Part shown: positions 1 to 11,183 of the stretch, one piece after another
Position numbering within the stretch: position 1 is the stretch's first letter
Layout: every line of letters begins with the position of its first letter
Source of the DNA: Pelomyxa schiedti
Lineage: Eukaryota > Evosea > Pelobiontida > Pelomyxidae
Assembly (NCBI GenBank): GCA_020536535.1
Contig: JAHLWZ010000424.1
Coordinates: 59,768 to 123,767 of the forward strand
Reading direction: 5' to 3'
DNA: 64,000 bases
Program-made: the position numbers and the translations under genes
Notes under the pieces: generated by a model
Seen by the model: only the letters and a program-made list of their open reading frames with translations
Told to the model about the DNA's origin: nothing
The model's database searches: none

Positions 1-2165
1 GTTGTGACCCTTCATTGCTCAGAAGATCATGATCTACGGGAAAGTCATTACTGCCAAGTGGAAGCCAGCAGACAAGGTCAGGTGAACGTCTATCAGATGC
101 CGAAAGAACATTCATGTTTTCCATAATCTGACGAATAAATTTCAAGAGAAGGAAATGGGAGAGAATAAATACCTGAGATGGAGTTCTTGCACATCTCCAG
201 ATTCTTACATCTTGAACAGAGCCAGTGAAGCCATATGGATGTGGTGCATTGTTGTACGTGCAGTAACCAATGTGAACAGGAGCTACATTGGGTATAATGG
301 CCGCAGCCCCATTAACACTTGATTGACGACTGCCGTTGATGTACCTATTTCATATTATATGTGGAATAGAGGCAGTATTGCCAAGGAGAAACCATACAGT
401 TGAGTTTGGCCATTGTCAAACACACCACAAATGTGCGTCCAAAGCCCCTATTGGTTTGTAAGTGGATAAATCTCCCGTTACTTAGGAGTACTTGCCGCTG
501 TTAGTATATATGATGGAGTTACTTGCCCACTCCAGCCATTTACAAAGAAGATTACAGTTCCAGCTGTAGGTGTGAACGAGGAATCAAAAGAACTTTCTCA
601 AGTACCACTCTGGGCAATTAAGCCATAGCCATTCATGTCCCATCCTTCTGTTAACTTTGAAACGTACACCTTCAATGTTCGATGTCACGAAAATAATATT
701 AACACGACATTATATAAACATACAGCCCAAGTTGGTAAATCAGAGGTATCCTGACAGAAAAGCCAACACTCAACTGTTAGAGTACGATCTGGGTTTAGAG
801 AGTCATGGTGCGGTATAAGGAGCCCAGTGTCCGGACTTGGAAGAAACAAGCACCTGCTCGAACTTAAGAAGGTGGGATGAAGAATAGTTTGTAGGAAGGT
901 GGTGAAACCTTCCTCTACTCGCATTGTTACGTTCTAAACTTGCTACTTCTGCTGGAATATGGACAGGCTGCATAGAGAAAATAAGTTCGCATAAAGGGTG
1001 AAGGGGTTCTCTACCATTTTTGGAGAATCCTGAGGTGCGGCAGCGTAGTTGACCATGAATGGACTCCCTGTTTGTGTTACACGATGACCGTGTGAGCTCC
1101 TGTCAGCCAAAAAATTGCCGTCATTAGTATTAAGTGGAAGCCAGAGAAGAAGTTTTGAGAAGTCATCTTGAGAAACTCCATTTGCCAAACAATTTGTAAT
1201 CTTTTGTTCTTACATTTTAGTGTAGGAGTGATTGCATACCTCTTGAGGTGTTCTGGCACAATTCCAAATTCTCACATCTTTCACAAATCCAGTAAAACCG
1301 TAAACTGTCTCATACGTCCGCCATTTTGTATACCCAAGTCGAATACTGGAGTCGGAGCTGTGCGTGATTTCCCTGAATTCCTCATTTCTTGCTGTCTTCT
1401 CACATATTCCATTCAGATAACTTGCCAAGAAGTGACCTCTTAGAAACAAAGATAGTAGCATACATTTTGACTTCACCTTTGTCAAAGACACCACAAACGT
1501 GAGTCCATGTATTCTGCAATATTTTACGTGAGTGGGTTTCAGAGCAACTGGAGTTCCTACTTGCGGGAGTGCAACACATTCTGTGTGGAGTCCAGACCAT
1601 CCTCCAACGAAGAAATATATGTTCCCAGCTTTGGGGATGGGTCATGTAAGAGCATGTAATACAATGCAGAAGCTACTACCTGATGTACCAATCAAGCCAT
1701 AACCAGTAGTATCCCATTCCTGGTTAAGTTTGGCCACGTATACCTTTTCCACGTTAAGAATGCATAGTGAGGACAGGGTTGATGGGCATACTGGATATCC
1801 AGAGGTATCACCAGGATATCTGTAGAATATATACATCTCCACTGCAACAGCTTTTTTTGGGCACAAAACCGCCGAGTGTGGAATCACTAGCCCACAGTTT
1901 TTGGAGCGAAAAAGTGCACATCCCGCATCTCCTTGGTGGAATTAGAACCAAGAGACAAAATAAAGAAGTAGAACTTCGAACCAGGTATAATGGGATGCTC
2001 ATTTCGAGTCGTTATCGTTGTCGAAGTTGAGGAAGACGGCGGCGTGGCAGATTCGGACCTCGCTCTGCTCCCATAATCGGCCCCCACGCCCGACACAATC
2101 GGTTGCACTCTGGGTTGGTCCCCGCTGTCACTCATCGACCGTTTTTTTCTGTTGGCGTTTCCCAT
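1..2165 (-). CDS. Multi-LamG/concanavalin-A-like protein, 3' end outside window
   Basis: Minus-strand, intron-split gene whose 3' part lies beyond position 1. It starts at an ATG at 2165 with MGNANRKKR, a possible N-myristoylation start, followed by a Ser/Thr-rich stretch. Beyond that are units of a LamG (laminin G/concanavalin A-like) fold about 1.0-1.1 kb apart. Each unit carries the same order of motifs: WLPL near its start, KVYV-KL----W-----GYGLI, then WTH-CGVFD (1480-1520 and 370-430) and GFTG-V-DVRIW-CARTP (1250-1300 and 190-240). A third unit begins at 1-100 with CWLPLGSND. LamG domains bind glycans or proteins. No signal peptide is visible, so a secreted lectin role is not supported by the N-terminus. 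Exon borders were not all resolved. Confidence 0.75.
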
Positions 2166-2167
2166 TT

Positions 2168-3477
2168 TCAAAATAAGGATTTGCCGATCCAAACAGAAAG
2201 ATACCAATTTTTCTTCTCCACCAGATACGAAACAAATACAGGAATCACCCACAGAATGGATGGAGGTTGGTATTGTATGCCAGTTGGAAAATGAGGTGGA
2301 TGAGGTTCAGGGGGATGTGACAGAGTGGTGGGGGTGCCTTCTTCCACCCTATAATCTGTTTTGGGTTTTGATTTGACAAATGAATAGTTATTTTGGGAAT
2401 GTACAAAGGACTTTATTGCGGTATTCAAGGTGTAAACTGCTCTCAACTCGTGCAATCGCATAGAGGTTGTTGATGTATCATCAAATGGATTGGAAATAAC
2501 TTAATGCCGTTGGTTAACCTAATGATAGACTGCTAATTACTTGAAAGTTCCCTTAATGCAGGTAATGCGACAATGCGCAGCGGAATCCTTATGATTCTGT
2601 TGGCAGAAACTAGCGAATACTGAATAGGAAAAAGTGGTGGTAACTTACAATCTAATTGCTGTAATGATGACATGCCAGTGATACAGGGAGGAATTTCCGT
2701 AATTTGATTGCCACCCACTATCGCAGAGTGAGAAAGCCATATTTATGGAAACATGTTACATACAGTACATTTCCTTTAGGCACGTTAGGCAACCTATCTG
2801 ATTTGATATGCGACAAATACTGTTAGATCTCACTGTGGACACGATTTGTCGCTGTTACATGTATTGGGGCAATTTTATATTTATTAACAACTTAGAATCC
2901 GCACGTTGTAGGACAAGTAATGCAGTAAGTCCACCTATTGCAGGTGGTATTTCAGTTAAGTTATTGTCAGACACTGGCTTTCGTTAGTCAAAAAATAAAG
3001 CTCAGAAGCAACACACAATTTAGGGTTAGAAGTCCGTTTAGGCGGTAGATTTCATTGGGTATGTTGGAAATACGATTATGAGACACTAGAAAGTTCTAAG
3101 CAAATTTGTGGATAAGGAAAACATGTACATGTCAGGTGTTGCAATGAAGGTAAACATCCAATTTCAGGAGGAATGCGTGCAATTTTGTTTTTGTACACTT
3201 TTTTTTGTTTTTCAAAGTGAGCTGTTGGAAAAATGACAGGAAATGCACACAATCCAATGTGTTTAAGGCAGTGAGGTGGCTAATTGCGGAAGGTATTTCA
3301 GTAATGTCGCCCGATCGCACTGCCCAGCAACAAATTAAGGGACAGCCAGTCGACTTTAAAAGATGAACACAAAGGAGAAAAACCGCAGAGAGTAGTCTTG
3401 GGAGTTGGACTATTTGCGTTGTACTTTCTCATTGTCGCTATTGTCTTTGCAAACAACCCATCTCCGGTCTTCATCAT
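2168..3477 (-). CDS. Leucine-rich-repeat protein
   Basis: At least five LRRs of the L--L----N-I--IP--I type are readable on the minus strand: SGDITEIPSAISHLTAL (3250-3310), HNRISNIPNEIYRL (3030-3090), DNNLTEIPPAIGGLTAL (2930-2985), a weaker RLPNVPKG unit (2770-2800), and GNQITEIPPCI followed by ANRIIRIPLRIVALPAL (2550-2720). A 39-nt intron (gtaagt...ctag, about 2610-2650) joins the last two in frame as LQQLDFSANRI. The start at 3477 (ATGATG) depends on a predicted intron just before 3320 and is tentative. The C-terminal reading frame runs to a TGA at 2168, three bases before the LamG gene's ATG, so the two genes are either extremely tight or one transcription unit. The function is unknown; LRRs are protein-binding. 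Confidence 0.6.
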
Positions 3478-3614
3478 CTGTGATTTTATTTGCAGACAAT
3501 TATCAACAGACGGTCGTTCCCAGAACTCAGAAGGCGGCGCGCAAGCAAACAACACTTTCGATGACGGCGACGCTCCCAATGAGTCAAGAACAAAACGAAA
3601 AGAAAGCTGCGTGA

Positions 3615-6413
3615 ATGGAGCAAGGTGGCGACGACCTCGGCGCGGACGACAACGAGCACGACGGCCCCGACGAGGACGCGGGGCGAGGCCTCCTGCCCCC
3701 CGGGCTCCTGAGGAGGATCAACTCGACGGTCCGGCGCACCTCACGCATGGCAGAAATCACCTCGGCCCTGCAGCGCAGGGCGCAGGGGGCGGCGTCCGAG
3801 TCGGAGAAGCAGGCGGTCGTGGCCGAGGGGGCGGGGATGCTGAGGGCGGCCGGCGGCCTGCTGGCCAGGGTCCAGGACCACCTGCTCGACCTGCTGGAGC
3901 CGCTGCCCGACGGCGTCCCCGTGATCGACGGGCTCTCCGAGCTGCAGAGGATCACCGCCGTGTCGCGCATGTTTTCGAGCCATATAAGGGGTCACTTTGG
4001 CGGCGCAACGGAATTATGGCACGTGATGAGCAGCAGGCCGTGGTTGCATGTATCGCAAAGTGCTGATAATGATAGAGGAGGAGGAGGAGGAGGAGTGGCA
4101 GGTGGGATAGGAAAAGGCAAGGGGAGGAGGAGGAGGAGGAGATACTACGACATGGTGGTGTGTGCGTGTGTGCTGGACACGGTGAGGTCTATCATTTCCG
4201 AGTTCGAGGTTCTGAGTGACTTGGTGCCTGGGACGGTGGGGCCGTTCTTTGGCAGGTTGGTTGAGCTGGCTTGCCTCACTGACCCTGGCGCCGAGAACGA
4301 GAAGGCATGGGCGATGGAAATCCTGCTGAACGTGGCGTGGGTTCCCAACTGCCGACGTTTGTTCGTTCCGTTTGAGCACCAACTGCGTCTTACTGCCACA
4401 CCGATGCCCGAATCGTCGGTCTTCGACCGCTGGGTACCGGGCCCCATTGCGCTGCGGTTGCTTGTGCCACAGCTGGTTCAGGCACCATCACCCCGCATGT
4501 ACAACGAAATACTCACGTGCTTTGCGAACCTGGGGCCTGTTCTGCCACAGTTTGTCGATGATCTCTGTGACACTTTTGTGTCTCAAGTTGCCAAAGTCAG
4601 TGAAATCTGCCCAAAGACGCACTTCATGCTCGATTGGCTGTCTGGATGGGACACGTTGGCAATTCACTCCTCGAAGGACGTTGTGGAATTCCTCCAAAAT
4701 AGCAATGTGACATCTCGAATCACATCTGCGCTGCTCCAGTATTGTGAAAGGGTTTCCCTGAAAGAATCCCACACAGAGTTCAACTTGACCAGTTGCGAAT
4801 TCATTGAGAGGATTCTTTCCAAGTTGAGCATGTTGTGCTTTGTCGATCCAATGAACGGGCACAAGGTGATTCTTCAGTTCATCAAAAACCACATCAAAAG
4901 AAAGAACCAGAACCTCAAAGCAATCTCATCATTGCTGATCATTCCAGTGATTTTGACAGGTGGTTCCGTTGACGAGAGCATCGTGATGCAGGCTCTCACG
5001 AGTGCCACAGCTGATGATGCTCCACGCATCCTCCAGATTATGTTCTCTCTGAGGCAAGTGTTCGTGAGGCTGAGTCACAGTTCCGTTGCGTGTCTGTTTG
5101 AGAAAGCGCTTGAAAGGCACAGACGTGGGTTTGATGGTTTCCTGTTTCAGATGTTGAAGTTCTGTGCTGTTCAAATCAGAGACCTCCCTCAGTTTGGAGA
5201 TTCCCTTCTGGAGTTGGCAAGTAACTCTGATCAAGAAGAACCCAAATCACGAAAGCGATCGATGGACAGCAGGGTTACAAGCACCTTCCAAGAACTTGTG
5301 ATTTATTCTAGTCCTGCGATGTACGGTGTTGGGAGGAGGAAGGAGTCACAGTTCCAGATGAGGATACTCTCTGTTACTTTGGACCATGAATCCATTTTCA
5401 CCTCTTTGATTTTGGTTGCTTCATCAGCACCGTCCTCAATGAAACGTTCTTCTGTTGTGCAATTGCTAGAAGAGCATATTTTTGCGAAGGAATCTTCAGG
5501 TTACTCACGCTTGAACCGATTCATTGAATCATGCTTCTACTCCCAGGCGCAATGTGTATCTAAGGAGAATGAACAGTTCATTCTGTCACTTTTGAAGCGC
5601 ATCACCAACAGGAGTGCATTCATGCAAGAAGTCCTTGACAAGTGCCAGTCTGACAACCAAAGTTGGGCACTGCCTTTATTGAAAGCACTTCTGATCTACG
5701 AGTTGTTGCTTGTACCAGGACAACCAAGGAAGCTACCATCTGCACTTGCACCCCCTAATTTCAAGGATGATGGTAAGGAGAGAAGACAAGAAGTACAACT
5801 TTTCAGAAAAAGCCTTTCCCTGGTCATGACTTGGCTGTTGGTGGAAAAGAACACACATCTTGAGGTTGACTCGGACAAGAAGCTGGTCACTTTTTGCGAA
5901 ATTGAGCCGGCAGTCATGAAGTTTGCAGTACAGGGAGGTGACTTCCGTCTGGTTAAAAATCTCCTCCAATTCTGCATGCCAGGACAAATTCCATCAGACC
6001 TCATTGTTGATGCTGTAGAATGTGGATTCCGTGATATTGCAGAGCTGCTATTGTGCAACGGTGTTTCCATTCCAGAAGAAATGAAGACTTCACTTAAAAT
6101 ACAAGGAGAGATGGTTGACACTGGACGCAGGAGCCTGGCACGGTTCTTCAACAGGACACCGACGTGGGACCCACAGCAACACCAGATGTTCCCGTGGTGG
6201 TTCAAGGTGAGAATCCTGAGAACTGTCCTCCTCTGTTGGCTCAGAAACGCCACCATGTCATTATCAAAAGCTGGTCAGGAACAGCAGCGACCGGACTTGG
6301 GGGAAAAATCAGCAGAGCATAAGGGGCACGATTCACCACATCAGATTGGGACACTGCCAGAGGCCACTGTGCACCACATCCTCCTGTTCCTTTCCCCTGT
6401 CCACTGGTTCTGA
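3615..6413 (+). CDS. Unrecognised 932-residue protein, ankyrin-like repeats and C-terminal F-box-like motif (paralogue A)
   Basis: Continuous 932-codon reading frame with no intron, unlike most genes here. An acidic N-terminus is followed by a region with Gly and Arg runs encoded by a GAG/GGA-rich tract (4075-4140). A long central helical region follows that I do not recognise. Near the C-terminus are two ankyrin-like units (residues about 760-830: GDFRLVKNLLQFC and GFRDIAELLLCNGV). The protein ends with LPEATVHHILLFLSPVHWF, which resembles an F-box/SOCS-box helix. It is clearly paralogous to 10746-13379, with some patches nearly identical in DNA. An adaptor for a ubiquitin ligase is possible but unproven. 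The start at 3615 is the first ATG in frame and lies 138 bp from the divergent LRR gene. Confidence 0.8.
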   Translation: MEQGGDDLGADDNEHDGPDEDAGRGLLPPGLLRRINSTVRRTSRMAEITSALQRRAQGAASESEKQAVVAEGAGMLRAAGGLLARVQDHLLDLLEPLPDGVPVIDGLSELQRITAVSRMFSSHIRGHFGGATELWHVMSSRPWLHVSQSADNDRGGGGGGVAGGIGKGKGRRRRRRYYDMVVCACVLDTVRSIISEFEVLSDLVPGTVGPFFGRLVELACLTDPGAENEKAWAMEILLNVAWVPNCRRLFVPFEHQLRLTATPMPESSVFDRWVPGPIALRLLVPQLVQAPSPRMYNEILTCFANLGPVLPQFVDDLCDTFVSQVAKVSEICPKTHFMLDWLSGWDTLAIHSSKDVVEFLQNSNVTSRITSALLQYCERVSLKESHTEFNLTSCEFIERILSKLSMLCFVDPMNGHKVILQFIKNHIKRKNQNLKAISSLLIIPVILTGGSVDESIVMQALTSATADDAPRILQIMFSLRQVFVRLSHSSVACLFEKALERHRRGFDGFLFQMLKFCAVQIRDLPQFGDSLLELASNSDQEEPKSRKRSMDSRVTSTFQELVIYSSPAMYGVGRRKESQFQMRILSVTLDHESIFTSLILVASSAPSSMKRSSVVQLLEEHIFAKESSGYSRLNRFIESCFYSQAQCVSKENEQFILSLLKRITNRSAFMQEVLDKCQSDNQSWALPLLKALLIYELLLVPGQPRKLPSALAPPNFKDDGKERRQEVQLFRKSLSLVMTWLLVEKNTHLEVDSDKKLVTFCEIEPAVMKFAVQGGDFRLVKNLLQFCMPGQIPSDLIVDAVECGFRDIAELLLCNGVSIPEEMKTSLKIQGEMVDTGRRSLARFFNRTPTWDPQQHQMFPWWFKVRILRTVLLCWLRNATMSLSKAGQEQQRPDLGEKSAEHKGHDSPHQIGTLPEATVHHILLFLSPVHWF

Positions 6414-6598
6414 TTCTCTCACTTCACCACAATAACACGTTTGGTTTTCAATCCTCTCGCCACCAAAAAAAACATTGCCCTCTCCAACTTGGAAAACTTT
6501 CGTCGTGTCCATTGACTGGGCGTTTGATTGCCCCAACGTCTAAACAAATTCCCCCTGGGGAACAACGACCAAGCCCCGCACACACACAACAATAAGGA

Positions 6599-9500
6599 AT
6601 GGGGAACAGCAACAGCTCCAGCAGGGCGTCGGCGTCGGGGTCAGGGTCAGGTACAAGAGTGACAGCCCCGGCGGTGTTCCCACCACCATCACCCAACAGC
6701 AACAGCAACAGCAACAGCAGCCCACAGTCCCTCGCTGCGTCCGCGTCTGTGGGGCGGACCAGGCGCAGCGTCGTCGTGGGGTACGAGGCCTTCCAGCGGG
6801 CCGTGGCAGACAGAGCCGCGTTCTTCACCAAGATGGCGAAGTCTACCTCCATTTCCGATGTGCAAAGCTCATCGAGCAGCCTGCTGGTCGCCAACAACTT
6901 CAAGCTAGTGAGGCCGATTGCGCACGGGTGCAACGGTGCGCATATTGTGCAACTTTTCACGGCAACACTAAAGCTTCTTCCCCACGGCTAATAAGCATTC
7001 TTAAGGAATTGTGTATGAAGTGAAGTGCACAGGGGAGGGACACCCTGCCTTGTTCAGCGACCAGTCTTATGTACTCAAAGTTCCTTTTAACTATGGTATA
7101 ACCACCAGGAGTGTTCATAATGCCTTTGAGGTACTGGAATGGTTTTTATTTCGTTTACCATGCTTATGATTGGTTTTTAAGAATGAGTACCTCATGGCCT
7201 CAACTTTGGAGCCACACGCAAATATAAATCAATACTTCTGTCACTTCACAGACCGAATCCCAGAAGAGTATTACGAATACCTCCCGTCCGTGGCCAAGGA
7301 GTTAACATTTGACCCAGTGCGGAAGAGGCTTCATGCGTGTATTTGGGTTGTGTTTGAGCATCATGCAGAGACTCTGGAGCAATTTTTAAGAGAGCTCAAC
7401 ACTACTCCCGAAACTACTGCAATACCCTGGCCCATCGTTCACAAGTATTCCAGGGACATTTGTGCCGCTCTTGTGCATCTTTTCAAGAATGACACAATTC
7501 ACTTTGATATTAAGTTGGATAACATTGTCATTTCTTCCGTGCGTTGTATTTCCAAATTCTACTTGCTACATAACAAAAAAAAAAAAAACCAGAATAAAGA
7601 GCAAGCAATTTTGATTGACCTTGGTTGCGCTACAAAATTTGCCAAGACAGATAGTGGGTCATTTGATATTGAAACAGCATCTCTTGTTTCAGTTCAAGGA
7701 AACCAAAGTCACAGAGCACCGGAGATTATCAATGGAATTGCACGGTACAAGCAGACTCCAGATCGCTCTTCGATATTGCATTGTGACAAGGTGTGAGTCT
7801 ATGCAAAATAGCAGTCTCATCTGAAATATGTGAAAATAACTCAATTTACTTGTTACTTACTCCATCAAAACAGCAACCATCATTTGAACTTGGGTGTATT
7901 TTATTTGAACTTGCCATGTGTGGACAGCATCCACTGCCTGGATATCCTGGCGGTTATGGACCAAGTGGGCAGATCACATTTTCATTTGACAGCGAGGAAC
8001 AGTTCCCCATCAAGACACCAGATTTCCCAAAGGAGTTCTGCACCCTTGTTCGTGCATTGCTTCAGTGTGACCCAGAGAAGAGGATGCCCCTTATGGAAGC
8101 GTCTGAGGTGCTTTCAAACATTGAATCGCCAAGTCCTTTTGAACTCCTTTCATTTTACTCGTGTGTTGTCACAAATGATGCAGGTAGGGAGTAAAGCCAA
8201 AGCAAAAACAAGAGCATTCTCTTAATCAATTTAGGAGCACTGACAACCAAGGCAGCATGTCAGATTCTTTGTGGCTCTGCAAGAGACTGTGCGGACACTC
8301 TTTACAAATCACTGGAATGTGAACAATTGTTTTCGCCAGCTTTATTGCTTCTCCATTATCTCAACTCTTGTTCTGTCGTAGCTTCTGGTCGTCATCAACA
8401 TGGAATTCACGCATCCCTCACCGGCAAGAGGGCTTCGTTCACACCCGCAGACGTAGAATTTATAAGAGCCATCATCAACAAGCGCCACAGAGCCACGCTT
8501 CCCGAAATAATTGTTACCGCATTGTGGACAAGACACATTTCCCACGACGTTGAAACTTACCGCAATGTCACTCAGGCACTTTTGAAGAAGGTCCCCGCAG
8601 CAGCAATTAGGCAACAGCCAGAGTCACTAATTCAGGCAACCCCTTTTTCTGCCCTGACCTCTCTCTTTTTGAGGAATGTTATTTACTCACGAAACGAGAT
8701 GATAATGGAAGCACTTTTCCAGTTGGAGGCAGGGAACATTGACTCTGCTCTTAGCCTTGTTTCAGAAGCTCAATCCCTGTTTGACTGTGAGCTAAGTTAC
8801 ATCAACCGTGTGTGAATGCATTTCATTTATTTCGAATAACCAAATGAAACCCAGCAAAAGAGGGAAAGAAGCCACAAGCACAGCATTGCTGGTACCTTCC
8901 TGGATTGCTGTTTATGAATATTCTCTGCTGCGTACTCAATGATAATGCTGCCTTGCGTAAGCACATCCCAGCAAACCTGTCATTGGCTTTCTCTCGTGCC
9001 CTCAACTCCTCCGCGCAGGAGTTGAGGGACTATTGTTTGAATGTGTGGAACACGCAAGGTGCACCAAGTGGAGAGATATGGAACAACAAAACGGAGGCCG
9101 TTGCCGAGTGGTCCGACCTTCGCGAAATGGCATTTGCAGGCCAAGTTAAGCAATCATCCAGTGCTGAACCCCACCTACAACCATGGGCCTGCATGTATTT
9201 TACTGCTTTGTGGGAGACTTTCTGTCCGGGAAACCAATGTACTCTAGGTGCATCACTTTATTGGATTGAGCTGAGTTCTAAGATGCCGGCGAAAGGGGCT
9301 CTAACTCCTATTGGACAAATTCTCTGGCCGGCCTCCTCTCTGTCACGTCTTGGTATATGTTTTAACTATGGAATTGGAAGCGTTGCAAAGGACATCAACA
9401 AAGCAGTGTCATTTTACAAGACCGCTTCTGCTGCTGGAGATGCAAGGGCAATGTGCAACCTTGGTGCATGCTACGAAAATGGAACTGGTGTTGGTAGGGA

Positions 9501-10437
9501 CGTCATCCAAGCAGCTTCTCTTTACCAGAAGGCTGCGGATGCCGGAAATGCAAATGCAATGTTCATCCTTGGCACCTGCTTTGAGAATGGCACTGGTGTT
9601 GAGAAAGACATCCAAAAGGCTGTGGCGAATTATCAGAGGGCTGCTAGTGCTGGTAATGTCAGGGCTATGTGCTCCCTTGGGGTGTGCTATCAGAATGGCA
9701 CTGGAATTATCAAAAACGTCAGCAAAGCAGCTTCACTTTACCAGAGGGCCGCTGATGCCGGTGACCCTAGTGCCACGTTCAATCTTGGTTTGTGTTATGA
9801 CAATGGCACTGGTGTTGTCAAGGACTCCAGCAAGGCAGCTTCACTTTACCAGCGGGCCGCTGATGCCGGCAACTCCAGGGCTATGTGCAACCTCGGAGTA
9901 TGTTATGAATATGGCACCGGTGTTTTCAAGGTAATCAACAAAGCGGTGTCACTCTACCAGCGGGCTGCTGATGCCGGTGAGCCTAGGGCAATGGGTAACC
10001 TCGGTGTATGCTACGAGAATGGCACCGGAGTAGAAAAGGACCTGAGTAAAGCAGTGTCATTTTACAAGAAGGCTGCTGATGCCGGTGATATCCGAGCTAT
10101 GTGCAGCCTTGGAATGTGTTACAAGAATGGAACTGGAGTTGTAAAGAACTTCAGGCTAGCGGTTGGATTTTTACAGAAGGCCGCTGACGCTGGCGACCCA
10201 AGGGCTATGAGTAATCTTGGCGCGTGTTATGATTACGGGACCGGGGTTCCTGAGGACCTCTACAAGGCCGTGAGCTTCTATAAGAGGGCTGCCAATTTAG
10301 GCAACAAATATGCCATTGACCGCCTGGGAATTATATACAAAGTCTCTGCAGTACAGGCAAAGAAAAGAAAATGGGTAAGCACGCATTTCTGCTTTCACTT
10401 ATTGACTATGACTGTGTAGTTCTTTTGGGGAGCCTGA
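6599..10437 (+). CDS. Protein kinase-Sel1 repeat fusion, N-myristoylation-type start
   Basis: Multi-exon gene. It begins MGNSNSSSR (possible myristoylation) with a Ser/Asn-rich leader. The kinase domain spans about 6880-8150: VAIK-type lysine in YVLKVPF, catalytic loop HFDIKLDN (HRD replaced by HFD), DLG replacing DFG, and an APE-like RAPEI. Introns include 7540-7593, ending in a poly-A stretch before its acceptor, and one starting at 7792. A helical linker follows, then about nine Sel1 repeats (9350-10320) of 36 residues with the signature Y-NGTGV-KD---A---Y--AADAG. A 45-nt intron (10375-10419) gives a short final exon ending FFWGA. Sel1 repeats scaffold protein complexes, so this looks like a signalling kinase with its own adaptor. 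A kinase-less relative is at 58080-60011. Activity is uncertain given HFD/DLG. Confidence 0.8.
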
Positions 10438-10745
10438 CCAAGAACCGCATTTGTGTATTGTAATTAATATTCTAGAAAGCTTAGAATTACAGCTTTCATT
10501 CATAATTCTAAACCTTCTAGCCTTACTATGTGAGGAAAAAAAAAAAAGTTATCTGGGTGTTGTGAGCTAGCGACAGGATGCTGGAAGAAACGGTGAGAGG
10601 TTGCTCAGGCCTGAAGTTCAGATTCTCTCTACAGGGCACATAGAACCAGGACCTCTTCTGCTCCATGATGGCAAATGTGTGGGTCCCAATCTTTGCTCTG
10701 AAAGTCAGACATGTTCAATGCATCCCATCCATCAAAACAGGCGAA
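10438..10745. other. Spacer with a 9-bp inverted repeat
   Basis: No gene seen. Just downstream of the kinase-Sel1 stop there is an inverted repeat, ttagaatta (10481-10489) and taattctaa (10503-10511), with a 13-nt loop, followed by a run of A at 10537. This could be a 3'-UTR or transcript-end structure. The translated stretch 10665-10745, in frame with the next gene, looks like leader rather than protein. Confidence 0.4.
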
Positions 10746-11147
10746 ATGGACGAAGATGAACGGGACCGTGAGGCCATGGGCTTGCGGGCCGGTAAAGTGG
10801 CCCTCAAACGTATTCATGCCGAAATAGCATCTCTTACCGCCGAATTCGTCGCCCCAACAAACAAGGGGTATGGCCAGCCGGACACCAAAGAGGCCCTGGC
10901 GGCCACGATCTCCCGCCTCACAGCCGCGGCCTCGGCCAAGTCCGCGGACCTGGCGGAGCGCCAGGCCCGCCTCGAGTCGGCCCTCGTGTCGGCCCACCTC
11001 GAGCCACCCGGCGCCGCCGACACACCCGCCCCGTACGCGTCCGCCTGGGAGGCACGGTACTACGGCATGCAGGAATTCTGGCACACCAGGCGGTGCCTGG
11101 GCTACAGCCCCATGGAGGCCTTGGCCCCATTACACGGCAGACCAGAG

Positions 11148-11183
<36 letters not shown>

